A stretch of 64,000 nt of DNA from Acholeplasmataceae bacterium (GTDB lineage Bacteria; Bacillota_I; Bacilli_A; ML615J-28; CAG-698), in the NCBI GenBank assembly GCA_012839485.1, contig DUNF01000054.1, forward strand, positions 1 to 64,000. The letters run 5' to 3'. Made by a program: the position numbers and the translations under genes. Position 1 is the stretch's first letter. Each line of letters begins with the position of its first letter. Of this stretch, positions 31,876 through 40,250 are shown piece by piece. Below the pieces are notes generated by a model. That model was given only the letters and a program-made list of their open reading frames with translations, did no database searches and was not told where the DNA came from.

Positions 31876-34257
31876 ATGAAAAAATTAACAAGTTTATTAT
31901 TAGTTTTATTTGCTGCTCTATTGTTGGTTGGATGTTCTTGTGATCCAGGCGGAAACGGCGGAAACGGCGGAAACGGTGATGAGCCAGAAGAACAATTCGT
32001 AGGAGGTTACGGGTCTTTAGTAGACAAGTACAAGTACGAAAAAAATGATGCAGTTGAAGAGGGTTTCATCTCTTTAGCAAGTAAATATTCTAATCCACCA
32101 GCTCAAGGAAAAGCAGGTAAAGATGGTTATGGCAAGACTTATACAGTTGCAGGAATGACGTTCGATATTAAAAACTATTATAAAGGTGCTTATTCTACAG
32201 ATACAGATCAAGAGCACTTTGACTATTTAGTTAACTCTTGGACGTATAACTCTGAAAAATACACTAACATGGTTGAAGGTTTAATCGAAAACGACAAACA
32301 TGGTGCATTAGTTGGAGTAATGGCAAAAGGTTATAAGATTGAAGACGCAGATGGTGGAGCTAAGGAAATTTATACTTTCCAACTTCACGAAGGAGTTCAA
32401 TGGGTAAAGAACGATACTGGTGAAGCTTACGCAGAAGTTACTGCTGACGACTTTGTTTCAGGAATTAAATATGTATTAAATCCTAAAGTTGCATCAGCTA
32501 CTGTTCAAATCGTTACAGGCCTAATTGATGGTGCTGCTGAATATTATGAAGCACACACAGTTAAAAATAGTGTTGATAGTTACAACGCAGATTCAGCTGC
32601 ATGGATTGCATCTTGGAAAGCAGCTAACGGCTCAGAAGAAAAGCCAGCTACAGATGAACAAGCTGCAGCAGCACATGATGCAGAAGTGGCTAGATTAGCT
32701 GAGTTAGAAGCACACTTAGACTTTAGCACAGTTGGAGTTAAAGCTAATGGAAAATATAAGGTTTCTTACAAACTTATTGAAAAGGTTCCTTATTTCTTAT
32801 CTAACTTAACATATTCTCCATTCTTACCAGTTCACCAACCATTCTTAGATGAAGTTGGTACTGATTTTGGTATTAGCGAAAACAAAATTTTAGTTAACGG
32901 CGCTTATAGAATGACTAGATATGATAGAGAATCTAAGATTGAATATACTAAGAATACAAAATATTTTGATGTAGATCATGTATATATTGACCACATTGAA
33001 TTACAATATTACTCAGCAGATATCGCTACAAACTCTAAATTAAGAGAATGGTTCGAAAGTGGTGCTGTTGATAGTTTTACAGTAAACGAAAATGACCTTG
33101 TAGGTTATGAAAAATATGTTACTGGACCAAATGGAACAGGTTCATTAGAAGAACCAGCTAACCCATTATGTAACGCTATCCCTGCAGTAGGTGAAGCTAC
33201 ATATATTGGATATTTCAACTTTAATAGAAAGAATTATGAATATCCAGCTGATATTCCAGCTAAAACAGAAGCTGAACAAAATGCTACTAAACTAGCAGTT
33301 AGAAATACTAACTTCCGTTTAGGTGTTCAATATGGACAAGATTCATTAAAATATTTAACATATTATAACCCTAACTTCCCATCACAATGGTTAATGAGAG
33401 GTTATACAGTTAGAGAATTAGCTACTGATGAAAATGGTAAGGATTACGCAGATCACGTTGATGAAGTTTGGAGAGAGAAACAAGGAATCTCTGGTGAAGC
33501 TTCATTAACAGGATTCCTTAACGGAAAAGGTTCTGTAGACCCAACATATAATCCAGCAAAAGCAGCTGAATACTTTGCAGCAGCTAAGGAAGAATTAATT
33601 GCAGCAGGTCTAACAGAAGCTGACTTCCCAATCAAACTAGACGTTATTGGTACTAGAAACGCAACAGTTCGTCCTTATCAAACAGCTACATATGATTCAA
33701 TTACTGAAAACTCAGGCGGAGTTGTTCAAGTTCAAATTCTAGTTCCTGCAGACGCAAACCAAAACGTACAATGGGGTTCAATCTTATCTAACTATGACTA
33801 CTCATTATGGAGTGGTTGGGGTCCAGACTATGCAGACCCTAAGACATTCTTACATACAATGGTAGTTAATGGAGATATGGTTGAAATGTTAGGATTTGAT
33901 TCTGATAGCTTAAAAGAAGCAGCAATTGCACAATTACAAGAAGAAATTTTAGGACCTTATACAGCATTATATGAATTAGGAAATGCTATTACTGATAGCA
34001 GCAGAATGAGCGAAAGATTCCGTAAATTTGCTGAAGCAGAATATGCTTTAATTTATGAATATGCTATTATCGTTCCTTGGTTATCACAAAACGGATATCG
34101 TGCAGCAGTTGCTCGTACAATTCCTTATCAAGCAGGAAGAGCAAGCTATGGATTAACTTCAGATAAGTATAAGAACGTAGTTGTTACTAAGGGTAATGGT
34201 ATTACTCAAGAACAAAGAGCAGCTATCGTTGCAGCTTACAAAGCTGAAGTAGATTAG
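31876..34257 (+). CDS. oppA: Oligopeptide ABC transporter substrate-binding lipoprotein
   Basis: 793 residues from ATG 31876, preceded by SD AAGGAGG; an in-frame ATG at 31819 sits in the promoter and is rejected. A lipoprotein signal peptide ends in the lipobox LLVGC (Cys20), followed by a flexible GGNGGNGGNG linker. The rest is a family 5 solute-binding protein (YTFQLHEGVQWVKNDTG, FVSGIKYVLNP, LWSGWGPDYADPKTFLHTM). It is longer than typical OppA (about 550-650), with an Ala/Glu-rich insertion near residues 215-265. It captures peptides outside the cell for OppBCDF. First gene of the operon. Confidence 0.93.
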   Translation: MKKLTSLLLVLFAALLLVGCSCDPGGNGGNGGNGDEPEEQFVGGYGSLVDKYKYEKNDAVEEGFISLASKYSNPPAQGKAGKDGYGKTYTVAGMTFDIKNYYKGAYSTDTDQEHFDYLVNSWTYNSEKYTNMVEGLIENDKHGALVGVMAKGYKIEDADGGAKEIYTFQLHEGVQWVKNDTGEAYAEVTADDFVSGIKYVLNPKVASATVQIVTGLIDGAAEYYEAHTVKNSVDSYNADSAAWIASWKAANGSEEKPATDEQAAAAHDAEVARLAELEAHLDFSTVGVKANGKYKVSYKLIEKVPYFLSNLTYSPFLPVHQPFLDEVGTDFGISENKILVNGAYRMTRYDRESKIEYTKNTKYFDVDHVYIDHIELQYYSADIATNSKLREWFESGAVDSFTVNENDLVGYEKYVTGPNGTGSLEEPANPLCNAIPAVGEATYIGYFNFNRKNYEYPADIPAKTEAEQNATKLAVRNTNFRLGVQYGQDSLKYLTYYNPNFPSQWLMRGYTVRELATDENGKDYADHVDEVWREKQGISGEASLTGFLNGKGSVDPTYNPAKAAEYFAAAKEELIAAGLTEADFPIKLDVIGTRNATVRPYQTATYDSITENSGGVVQVQILVPADANQNVQWGSILSNYDYSLWSGWGPDYADPKTFLHTMVVNGDMVEMLGFDSDSLKEAAIAQLQEEILGPYTALYELGNAITDSSRMSERFRKFAEAEYALIYEYAIIVPWLSQNGYRAAVARTIPYQAGRASYGLTSDKYKNVVVTKGNGITQEQRAAIVAAYKAEVD
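31948..31974 (+). repeat. Three tandem 9-base repeats in the oppA linker
   Basis: GGCGGAAAC is repeated exactly three times and encodes Gly-Gly-Asn units just after the lipidated Cys. Copy number could vary by slippage and change linker length without shifting the frame. Confidence 0.85.
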
Positions 34258-34301
34258 TATATAAATAGTTTATAATACTATTTAAATAATTTTAAATAAG
34301 G

Positions 34302-34336
34302 GGGGTTAATTATTTCGTAAGTAACCCCTCTTTGTT
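34302..34336 (+). terminator. Intercistronic hairpin between oppA and oppB
   Basis: GGGGTTA (34302-34308) pairs with TAACCCC (34322-34328), with TCTTTGTTTT after it. The 13-base loop and imperfect U-tail suggest partial termination or 3' protection, which would leave more oppA than oppBCDF mRNA. Confidence 0.6.
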
Positions 34337-34360
34337 TTAATTATAAATGGAGGAAAAATT

Positions 34361-35587
34361 ATGATTTTACAAGCAGCAACGCATCCAGTGTTTACAGTAT
34401 TTTTAACATTGGTGATTTTATGGCTTATAGGAAGTGCTTTAACTTTAATATATGCAGAATTAAGTAACGAGCAAAAAGGAAAACTTAAGGTAGCAGCTAA
34501 AAGAGTTAAAAAAGTACTTACTAACGAAACCTTTGTGTACATTTTAAAAAGAATTTTTTCTTCTCTATTTACTCTTTTACTAGTAGTAGTGTTAGTTTCA
34601 TTATTATTAAGATTAATTCCAGATTATCAATTGTATGATGTTCCAACTTATAACAAAATCAAAGGATCTAATCCTTCTGGTGCAGAAGCATGGAGAAACT
34701 TAGTACTTTATAGATATGGTAGAACTACATTAGATGGTCATCGTAGATCAGGTTTAGTTGGGGCACTTCAGTACATTTACTGGCTTTTACCAATTCCTAA
34801 GAAAATTCCAGTTACATGGGATACTAATTACACTAGAATCATAAGATACTGGGAAGGTACAGTTTATTTAGGTAAAAGTATAATGTACCCAGATAAAGAA
34901 ATCCCTCAAATCATTCGTGAAAGAATGGGTATTTCAATGCGTATTTCTTTGATTACTACGGCACTCGTTTATGTATTATCATATCCACTAGGTCTTGTAA
35001 TGGCTAAAAAACCAGGTGGTGTAATTGATAAACTAGGAACAGCATTTATCGTATTAAACTATGCTATTCCTGGATTAGTTTTCTATTTATTGATGAATTC
35101 AGTAATGGGTAAAGCAGACGGAATTTTTGGTTGGTTAAAAGCAGGATTTGTTTATAACGAAAATATACCTACTTCCTTAATCCCACCAATATTTTGTATG
35201 GTGTTTTTATCAATACCAGGAACATCAATGTGGGTAAGAAGATTCACGGTTGACGAATTAAATTCAGATTATGTAAAATTTGCAAAATCTAAAGGTTTAT
35301 CTGAAAATCGTATTATGTATACACATGTATTAAGAAACTCAATAGTTCCACTAGTAAGATCGATTCCAGGAACGTTATTATTCTCGTTTGTGGGTTCGTA
35401 CTATGTAGAAAAAATTTGGTCAATTCCAGGAACTGGAGGAATATTAACAACGGCTTTAACAAGAAATGATTTCCAATTAATCCAAGGATTAACAATGATT
35501 TATGCTGGTTTATCTATGTTAGCATTCTTACTAGGGGATATTATTACAATATTCTTTGATCCTAGAATTAGGTTAAGGGCAAGATAG
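34361..35587 (+). CDS. oppB: Oligopeptide ABC transporter permease OppB
   Basis: 408 residues, longer than the usual 310-330. An extra N-terminal helix (about 9-31) and a charged linker precede the typical first helix (about 62-84). A long extracytoplasmic segment follows, and then the binding-protein-dependent permease core (ISLITTALVYVLSYPLGLVMA, then the EAA loop VDELNSDYVKFAKSKGLSENRIMYTHVLRNS). It forms the membrane channel with OppC. SD TGGAGG precedes ATG 34361. Confidence 0.92.
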   Translation: MILQAATHPVFTVFLTLVILWLIGSALTLIYAELSNEQKGKLKVAAKRVKKVLTNETFVYILKRIFSSLFTLLLVVVLVSLLLRLIPDYQLYDVPTYNKIKGSNPSGAEAWRNLVLYRYGRTTLDGHRRSGLVGALQYIYWLLPIPKKIPVTWDTNYTRIIRYWEGTVYLGKSIMYPDKEIPQIIRERMGISMRISLITTALVYVLSYPLGLVMAKKPGGVIDKLGTAFIVLNYAIPGLVFYLLMNSVMGKADGIFGWLKAGFVYNENIPTSLIPPIFCMVFLSIPGTSMWVRRFTVDELNSDYVKFAKSKGLSENRIMYTHVLRNSIVPLVRSIPGTLLFSFVGSYYVEKIWSIPGTGGILTTALTRNDFQLIQGLTMIYAGLSMLAFLLGDIITIFFDPRIRLRAR

Positions 35588-35597
35588 GAGGTAGCGT

Positions 35598-36602
35598 ATG
35601 AGAAATTTAGATAAATTTAATGTAGATAATTTACCTGGTTTTAATGGCGGTGAAGCTACTTTTGCTCAACTACCAAAGAAAGAAGAGTTATTTACTCTTG
35701 TTGGAGAAGATAAAAGTTTAGAGTCTGAAAGAATCGCTACGGCTCCTTATTCATATTTTAAGTCTGTGTTTAAAGTATTCTTTAAAAATCCAGGAGCTAT
35801 TATTGGTATCGTGGTTTTAGTTCTAATTGTTGTTGGGGCTATAATAATTCCTTTCTTTACACCTGAAGGGTTTTTAGCTGTAAATATGCATAGAGTTCAT
35901 TTAAAACCAGATGGAGTACATCTTTTAGGATGTGATATAGAAGGAAAAGACTTATTTTATGGAATATGGACAGGAATAAGAAAGTCTTTATCGTTAGCTG
36001 TTATTTCAGCTGGTATTAACCTTGTTGTAGGAACAATTGCAGGGTTGATTTGGGGCTTTTTCAGAAAACTAGATGTTTTCTTTATTGGGTTATACAACTT
36101 AATTTCAAATATTCCTGGATTATTAATTTATATGTTATTAGCATTAGTGTTAAGAGCAACATTCCCAACAATGCAAGATGAAACAAGATTGATTATTTCT
36201 TTAACATTTACAGGTTGGGTAGGCTTATCTCAGTTTGTTCGTAACCAAACGCTAATTATTCTAAACAGAGAGTATAACTTAGCATCTCACACGCTAGGCA
36301 CTCCAGCGCGTAGAATTATGACTAAGAACTTACTTCCATACTTATTAGCTGTTATCGTTACTCAAGGATCATTGATGATTCCAGGAATGATTTCAAGTGA
36401 GGTAGGATTAAGTTTCTTCGGTCTTGGTTTAACGCCAACTAAAATTTCTTTAGGATCACTCATCGAAAACGGAAGGAAAAATTTCACGTTATATTTCCAT
36501 GAGTTTATCTGGCCATCTTTGGCTTTAGGTCTTATTATTTTAGCGTTTTTCTTAATAGGTTTTGCCTTATCAGATTCGCTAGATCCTAGGAGACATAGGT
36601 AG
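35598..36602 (+). CDS. oppC: Oligopeptide ABC transporter permease OppC
   Basis: 334 residues. OppC-type N-terminal region, first helix at about 75-97 (GIVVLVLIVVGAIIIPF), the HLLGCDIEGKDLFYGIWTGIRKSL segment typical of OppC/DppC, and EAA loop (REYNLASHTLGTPARRIMTKNLLPY). Membrane partner of OppB. SD AGGAGG lies 10 bases before ATG 35598, right after the oppB stop. Confidence 0.93.
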   Translation: MRNLDKFNVDNLPGFNGGEATFAQLPKKEELFTLVGEDKSLESERIATAPYSYFKSVFKVFFKNPGAIIGIVVLVLIVVGAIIIPFFTPEGFLAVNMHRVHLKPDGVHLLGCDIEGKDLFYGIWTGIRKSLSLAVISAGINLVVGTIAGLIWGFFRKLDVFFIGLYNLISNIPGLLIYMLLALVLRATFPTMQDETRLIISLTFTGWVGLSQFVRNQTLIILNREYNLASHTLGTPARRIMTKNLLPYLLAVIVTQGSLMIPGMISSEVGLSFFGLGLTPTKISLGSLIENGRKNFTLYFHEFIWPSLALGLIILAFFLIGFALSDSLDPRRHR

Positions 36603-36609
36603 GTGTAAT

Positions 36610-38280
36610 ATGGCTTTAAAGAAAGAAATTTATTTTGTTGGGGATTTAGAGTTTTTAGAAACTGAGTTTAATAGTAAGTTAACTAGTAAGATTTACAAAG
36701 AATATTACAAACTTGCAAGTAAACAAGTTCCTGTACAATTGACTGTTGATGGTATTGATTTGATTGTTTGGGATCCAAAAGAAAATTTACAACTTTATAA
36801 AGGAGACGAAATTCTTCAAAATCTTCGTATTTATACAGATTTAATTGTTGTTGTAAATTTATTTAAATATCAAGATCAACCAGACTTACCTTGTCAAAGA
36901 TTGTTACAACAACGACTAACAAGTTGTGTTTACTTAGTAGTAGAAAGTAAAGAAGAGGAAGAAAGTTCTGTAAGGTTTACAGAAGATAGTATCATTTTTA
37001 GTGATGGTTATGTTATTAAAGAACAAAGTAAGGAATATTGTCCTAACTGCCGTGCTAAACTTGATCCAAATAGAAAAGATAAAGAAGTTTGCCAATATTG
37101 TAATGCTGTTTTGGAAGATTTATTCTATCGTCAACGTGGTTTAGATAATAATCAATTATTTAAAAAACGTAAAAAACTTAAGAAAAGTGAGATTGAATTA
37201 AAGAGTCCAGGACAAGTACAAAATGGTGAAAAAATTATAGAAATTAAACACTTAGAAGTTCGTTTCTCTGTTCGTGGTAAAGTATTAACTGCAATTAGAA
37301 ATGTTTCATTAGATATTATTAAAGGTGAAATTATTGCGATTGTAGGTGAATCGGGTTCAGGAAAATCAGTAACTACTAAGACATTAAATGGAATGTTAGA
37401 AGAAAACGGAAGAGTTTCTGATGGAGTTATTAATTACGCAGGTGTAGACCTTGCTAAATTTTCATCAGACGTTGAATGGTTAAACATTCGTGGTAAAAGA
37501 ATTGCAATGATTTTCCAAGATCCACTTACTTCACTAAATCCTTTAAGAAGAATTGGTAGCCAAATTGCAGAGGTTATTAAAATTCATAGAGGATTAAGTA
37601 AGGCTGAAGCAAAAGAGGAAGCTATTAGTTTATTAAAAAGAGTAGGAATCCCTAATGCAGAAAAAAGATATACGGATTATCCATTCCAATTTTCTGGAGG
37701 TATGAGACAAAGAGTAGTTATCGCTATTGCTCTTGCTTGTTCACCAGATATCTTAATTTGTGATGAACCTACTACAGCTCTAGACGTTACTATTCAAGCA
37801 CAAATCCTAGATTTAATTAAAGAGTTAAAAGATGAATATGGTTTTACTGTAATATTTATTACTCATGACTTAGGTGTTGTTGCTGAGATTGCAGATAGAG
37901 TAGCAGTTATGTATGCAGGTCAAATTATTGAACTTGGTACTGCTAATGATATCTTTTACAATCCACAACATCCTTATACTTGGGCATTACTTTCTTCATT
38001 ACCTCAATTAGGTCAAAAAGGAGAAAAGTTATACTCAATTCCAGGAACACCACCAAGTTTATTTAATCGTATTCATGGTGACGCTTTTGCACCAAGAAAT
38101 AGTTTTGCATTAAAAGTCGATTTTGTAGAGGAAGCTCCGCTATTTAAAGTAGGAGGTCAACACTATGCGAAAACATGGTTGTTAGACCCAAGAGCTCCTA
38201 AAGTAGAAAGACCAAAGATTATTTCTGAAATTCCAGCAAGAGTTGCTGCAATTTATGGAGGAGGTGAAAAAGTTGAATAA
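36610..38280 (+). CDS. oppD: OppD-type ATPase with an N-terminal zinc-ribbon extension
   Basis: 556 residues, against about 330-350 for normal OppD. The ABC domain starts near residue 209: Walker A GESGSGKS, MIFQDPLTSLNPL, signature FSGGMRQRVVIAIALA, Walker B ILICDEPTTALDVT, H-loop ITHDLG, and the Opp-type C-terminus with PQHPYTWALLSSLPQLGQKGEKLYSIPGTPPS. Residues 1-205 are extra and contain a four-cysteine zinc ribbon (CPNC at 144-147, CQYC at 161-164); the first 140 residues are not recognised. It energises peptide import. The extension may sense metal or bind a partner, which is inference. Confidence 0.9.
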   Translation: MALKKEIYFVGDLEFLETEFNSKLTSKIYKEYYKLASKQVPVQLTVDGIDLIVWDPKENLQLYKGDEILQNLRIYTDLIVVVNLFKYQDQPDLPCQRLLQQRLTSCVYLVVESKEEEESSVRFTEDSIIFSDGYVIKEQSKEYCPNCRAKLDPNRKDKEVCQYCNAVLEDLFYRQRGLDNNQLFKKRKKLKKSEIELKSPGQVQNGEKIIEIKHLEVRFSVRGKVLTAIRNVSLDIIKGEIIAIVGESGSGKSVTTKTLNGMLEENGRVSDGVINYAGVDLAKFSSDVEWLNIRGKRIAMIFQDPLTSLNPLRRIGSQIAEVIKIHRGLSKAEAKEEAISLLKRVGIPNAEKRYTDYPFQFSGGMRQRVVIAIALACSPDILICDEPTTALDVTIQAQILDLIKELKDEYGFTVIFITHDLGVVAEIADRVAVMYAGQIIELGTANDIFYNPQHPYTWALLSSLPQLGQKGEKLYSIPGTPPSLFNRIHGDAFAPRNSFALKVDFVEEAPLFKVGGQHYAKTWLLDPRAPKVERPKIISEIPARVAAIYGGGEKVE

Positions 38281-39817
38281 ACAAGAGAACAAACCTCTAA
38301 ATCCATTTCAACCTGCATTATTGAAAGCTAAAGCCAAAGCCAAATTAAAAGAAAAAGGCATTGGAGAGCCAATGGCCGTTTCATTTGTAACAGCATTGTT
38401 GAGTTTTCCTGTTTTAGGTTTTGGTCCAGTTAATGTTGGAAATCGTAGCTATTATTTAAATTTAGTTCGTGGTAAAGAAGTTAAATTTAATAGTTTATTT
38501 GAAGGCTTTAAAAAAGAACATTTTGTTCGTAATTTATTATTAGGTCTATTCAAAACAATTTATTTAGCTTTTTGGACAGTATTACTTGTAATCCCAGGAA
38601 TCTTTAAGTGGTATTCATATTGCTTAGCTCCATACTTAGTACTTGATCGTCCAGAATTATCAGGTAATGGATCTATTAATATGAGTAAGGCAGTTATGTA
38701 TGGTTCATATCGCTTACGTTTATTTAAACTCCACTTAAGTTTTATTGGTTGGCTTTTATTAAGCTTACTAACTGGCGGAATATTACTATTATGGGTAATT
38801 CCTTATATTCAAATGGCTGAAGCATATTTCTATGAGGAAGTTTCTAAAATTGAGTTTCCAGAAAGAACTAAAGTTATAAGACATGAAGACTCAAAAGATG
38901 ATCGCGAAGTGTTACTAGAAGTTCAAGACGTTGATATCTATTTCAAAGTGGGAAAATTTACTGTAAAAGCATGTAACCACTTAAATTTCAAAGTGTACAA
39001 AGGGGAAACATTTGGCTTAGTAGGGGAATCAGGTTCGGGTAAAACAACAATTACTAGAGCAATTATAGGTATTAACGAATTAACACATGGTAGAATTTTA
39101 TTTAAAGGTCAAGATATTTCGCGTATTAAAGATAAAGAAGGAAAGAAAAATCTAAAGAAAAACATTCAAATGATTTTCCAAGATCCAACTGCTTCTTTAA
39201 ATGAAAGAGCAAATATTGACTATATTGTTTCTGAAGGTTTATATAACTTCCACTTATTTGAAAATGATGAAGATAGACATAATAAAGTAGTTAAAGCTAT
39301 GAAAGATGTAGGTTTATTACCTGAACACTTATCTCGTTATCCACATGAGTTCAGTGGAGGGCAAAAACAAAGAATTGGTATTGCTAGAGCTTTGATTGTT
39401 GAACCAGAATTAGTTTTAGCTGATGAACCTATTTCTTCACTTGACGTTTCAATTAGAGCTCAAGTATTGAATCTATTAAGAGACTTACAAGAACAAAACA
39501 ACTTAACATATATCTTCATTGCTCATGACTTATCAATTATTAAGTACATTTCTGATAGGATAGCGGTAATGCATCAAGGATATGTTGTGGAACTTGGAAC
39601 AGCGGAAGCTATTTATTCAAATCCAGTTCACCCATATACTAAATCATTATTAACTGCAATTCCTCAACCAGATCCAAAGAGTAAAGATGATCGTGTGAAA
39701 GTTATTTATAATAAGGGTAATATGGATTACGAAAAGATGGATTGGATTGAAGTAGTTCCAGAACACTTCGTTTTGGGTACACCAGAACTAATTAAAAAGT
39801 GGACTAAGAAAAAATAA
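38273..39817 (+). CDS. oppF: OppF-type ATPase fused to an N-terminal DUF975 membrane domain
   Basis: 514 residues from TTG 38273, placed eight bases after SD GGAGGAGG and overlapping oppD by eight bases; GTG 38264 or ATG 38243 are less likely. Residues about 10-190 are a DUF975-like membrane domain: PVNVGNRSYYLNLVRGKEV, then helices around 88-110 and 150-178 (LLLSLLTGGILLLWVIPYIQM). The ABC domain from about 210 has Walker A GESGSGKTT, MIFQDPTASLN, signature FSGGQKQRIGIARAL, Walker B LVLADEPISSLDVS and H-loop IAHDLS. A membrane-anchored OppF is unusual; it might tether or regulate the importer (inference). Confidence 0.88.
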   Translation: MNKQENKPLNPFQPALLKAKAKAKLKEKGIGEPMAVSFVTALLSFPVLGFGPVNVGNRSYYLNLVRGKEVKFNSLFEGFKKEHFVRNLLLGLFKTIYLAFWTVLLVIPGIFKWYSYCLAPYLVLDRPELSGNGSINMSKAVMYGSYRLRLFKLHLSFIGWLLLSLLTGGILLLWVIPYIQMAEAYFYEEVSKIEFPERTKVIRHEDSKDDREVLLEVQDVDIYFKVGKFTVKACNHLNFKVYKGETFGLVGESGSGKTTITRAIIGINELTHGRILFKGQDISRIKDKEGKKNLKKNIQMIFQDPTASLNERANIDYIVSEGLYNFHLFENDEDRHNKVVKAMKDVGLLPEHLSRYPHEFSGGQKQRIGIARALIVEPELVLADEPISSLDVSIRAQVLNLLRDLQEQNNLTYIFIAHDLSIIKYISDRIAVMHQGYVVELGTAEAIYSNPVHPYTKSLLTAIPQPDPKSKDDRVKVIYNKGNMDYEKMDWIEVVPEHFVLGTPELIKKWTKKK

Positions 39818-39830
39818 TCCTAAGTTTATA

Positions 39831-39859
39831 AAAAAGCATTCGTTTTCGAATGCTTTTTT
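39831..39859 (+). terminator. Terminator after oppF
   Basis: AAAAAGCATTCG (39831-39842), TTTT loop, CGAATGCTTTTTT (39847-39859). A strong end to the opp operon. Confidence 0.92.
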
Positions 39860-39884
39860 CCTTTAATATTTTAATGAAATGTTG

Positions 39885-39890
39885 TATAAT
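39885..39890 (+). promoter_or_regulatory. -10 element before the small membrane protein gene
   Basis: TATAAT 23 bases before ATG 39914; the -35 region at 17 bp is only TTTAAT (39862-39867). Confidence 0.5.
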
Positions 39891-39913
39891 ATAAAACATA
39901 AGAGGTAGAGAAT

Positions 39914-40249
39914 ATGAATACAAATAAAACAATTACACAAGTTGGAATTATATTGGTACTTGTAATAATGCCATTAGCTATAGGTATTCCTTTATTTTTA
40001 GCAAATAGGGATAGACCGGAATTTCTTGAAGTCCCTTTAGCTATTTTTGGAGTATTTGAACTTTTGGTACTTACTGTAAGAATACAAGTCCGTGATAATA
40101 AAAAAAGAAAGGCAGGAAATCTTAAAGAAGATAAAGATAGTGAAGAATATCAAAGTCATGTAAATTTTAGAAAAATTATTCTTATTTCAGCATTTATAAA
40201 CTTAGCATTATCTTTAGTGGCTTTCTGGATTTTTGGTAGAGGCGTTTAG
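39914..40249 (+). CDS. Small hypothetical membrane protein
   Basis: 111 residues, no family recognised. Three hydrophobic helices (about 8-29, 38-56 and 86-107) flank a charged cytoplasmic loop (VRDNKKRKAGNLKEDKDSEEY). SD AGAGGTAGAG lies before ATG 39914. The stop is one base before the start of the large repeat protein, so the two are co-transcribed and may form a membrane pair (inference). Confidence 0.65.
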   Translation: MNTNKTITQVGIILVLVIMPLAIGIPLFLANRDRPEFLEVPLAIFGVFELLVLTVRIQVRDNKKRKAGNLKEDKDSEEYQSHVNFRKIILISAFINLALSLVAFWIFGRGV

Positions 40250-40250
40250 T

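Noticed and set aside
34271..34276. TATAAT after oppA as a promoter for oppB
   Set aside because: No -35 at 15-19 bp, and a hairpin follows before oppB; probably chance in AT-rich DNA.
34306..34542. Minus-strand ORF over the oppA-oppB gap
   Set aside because: No SD; covers the intercistronic hairpin and the start of oppB.
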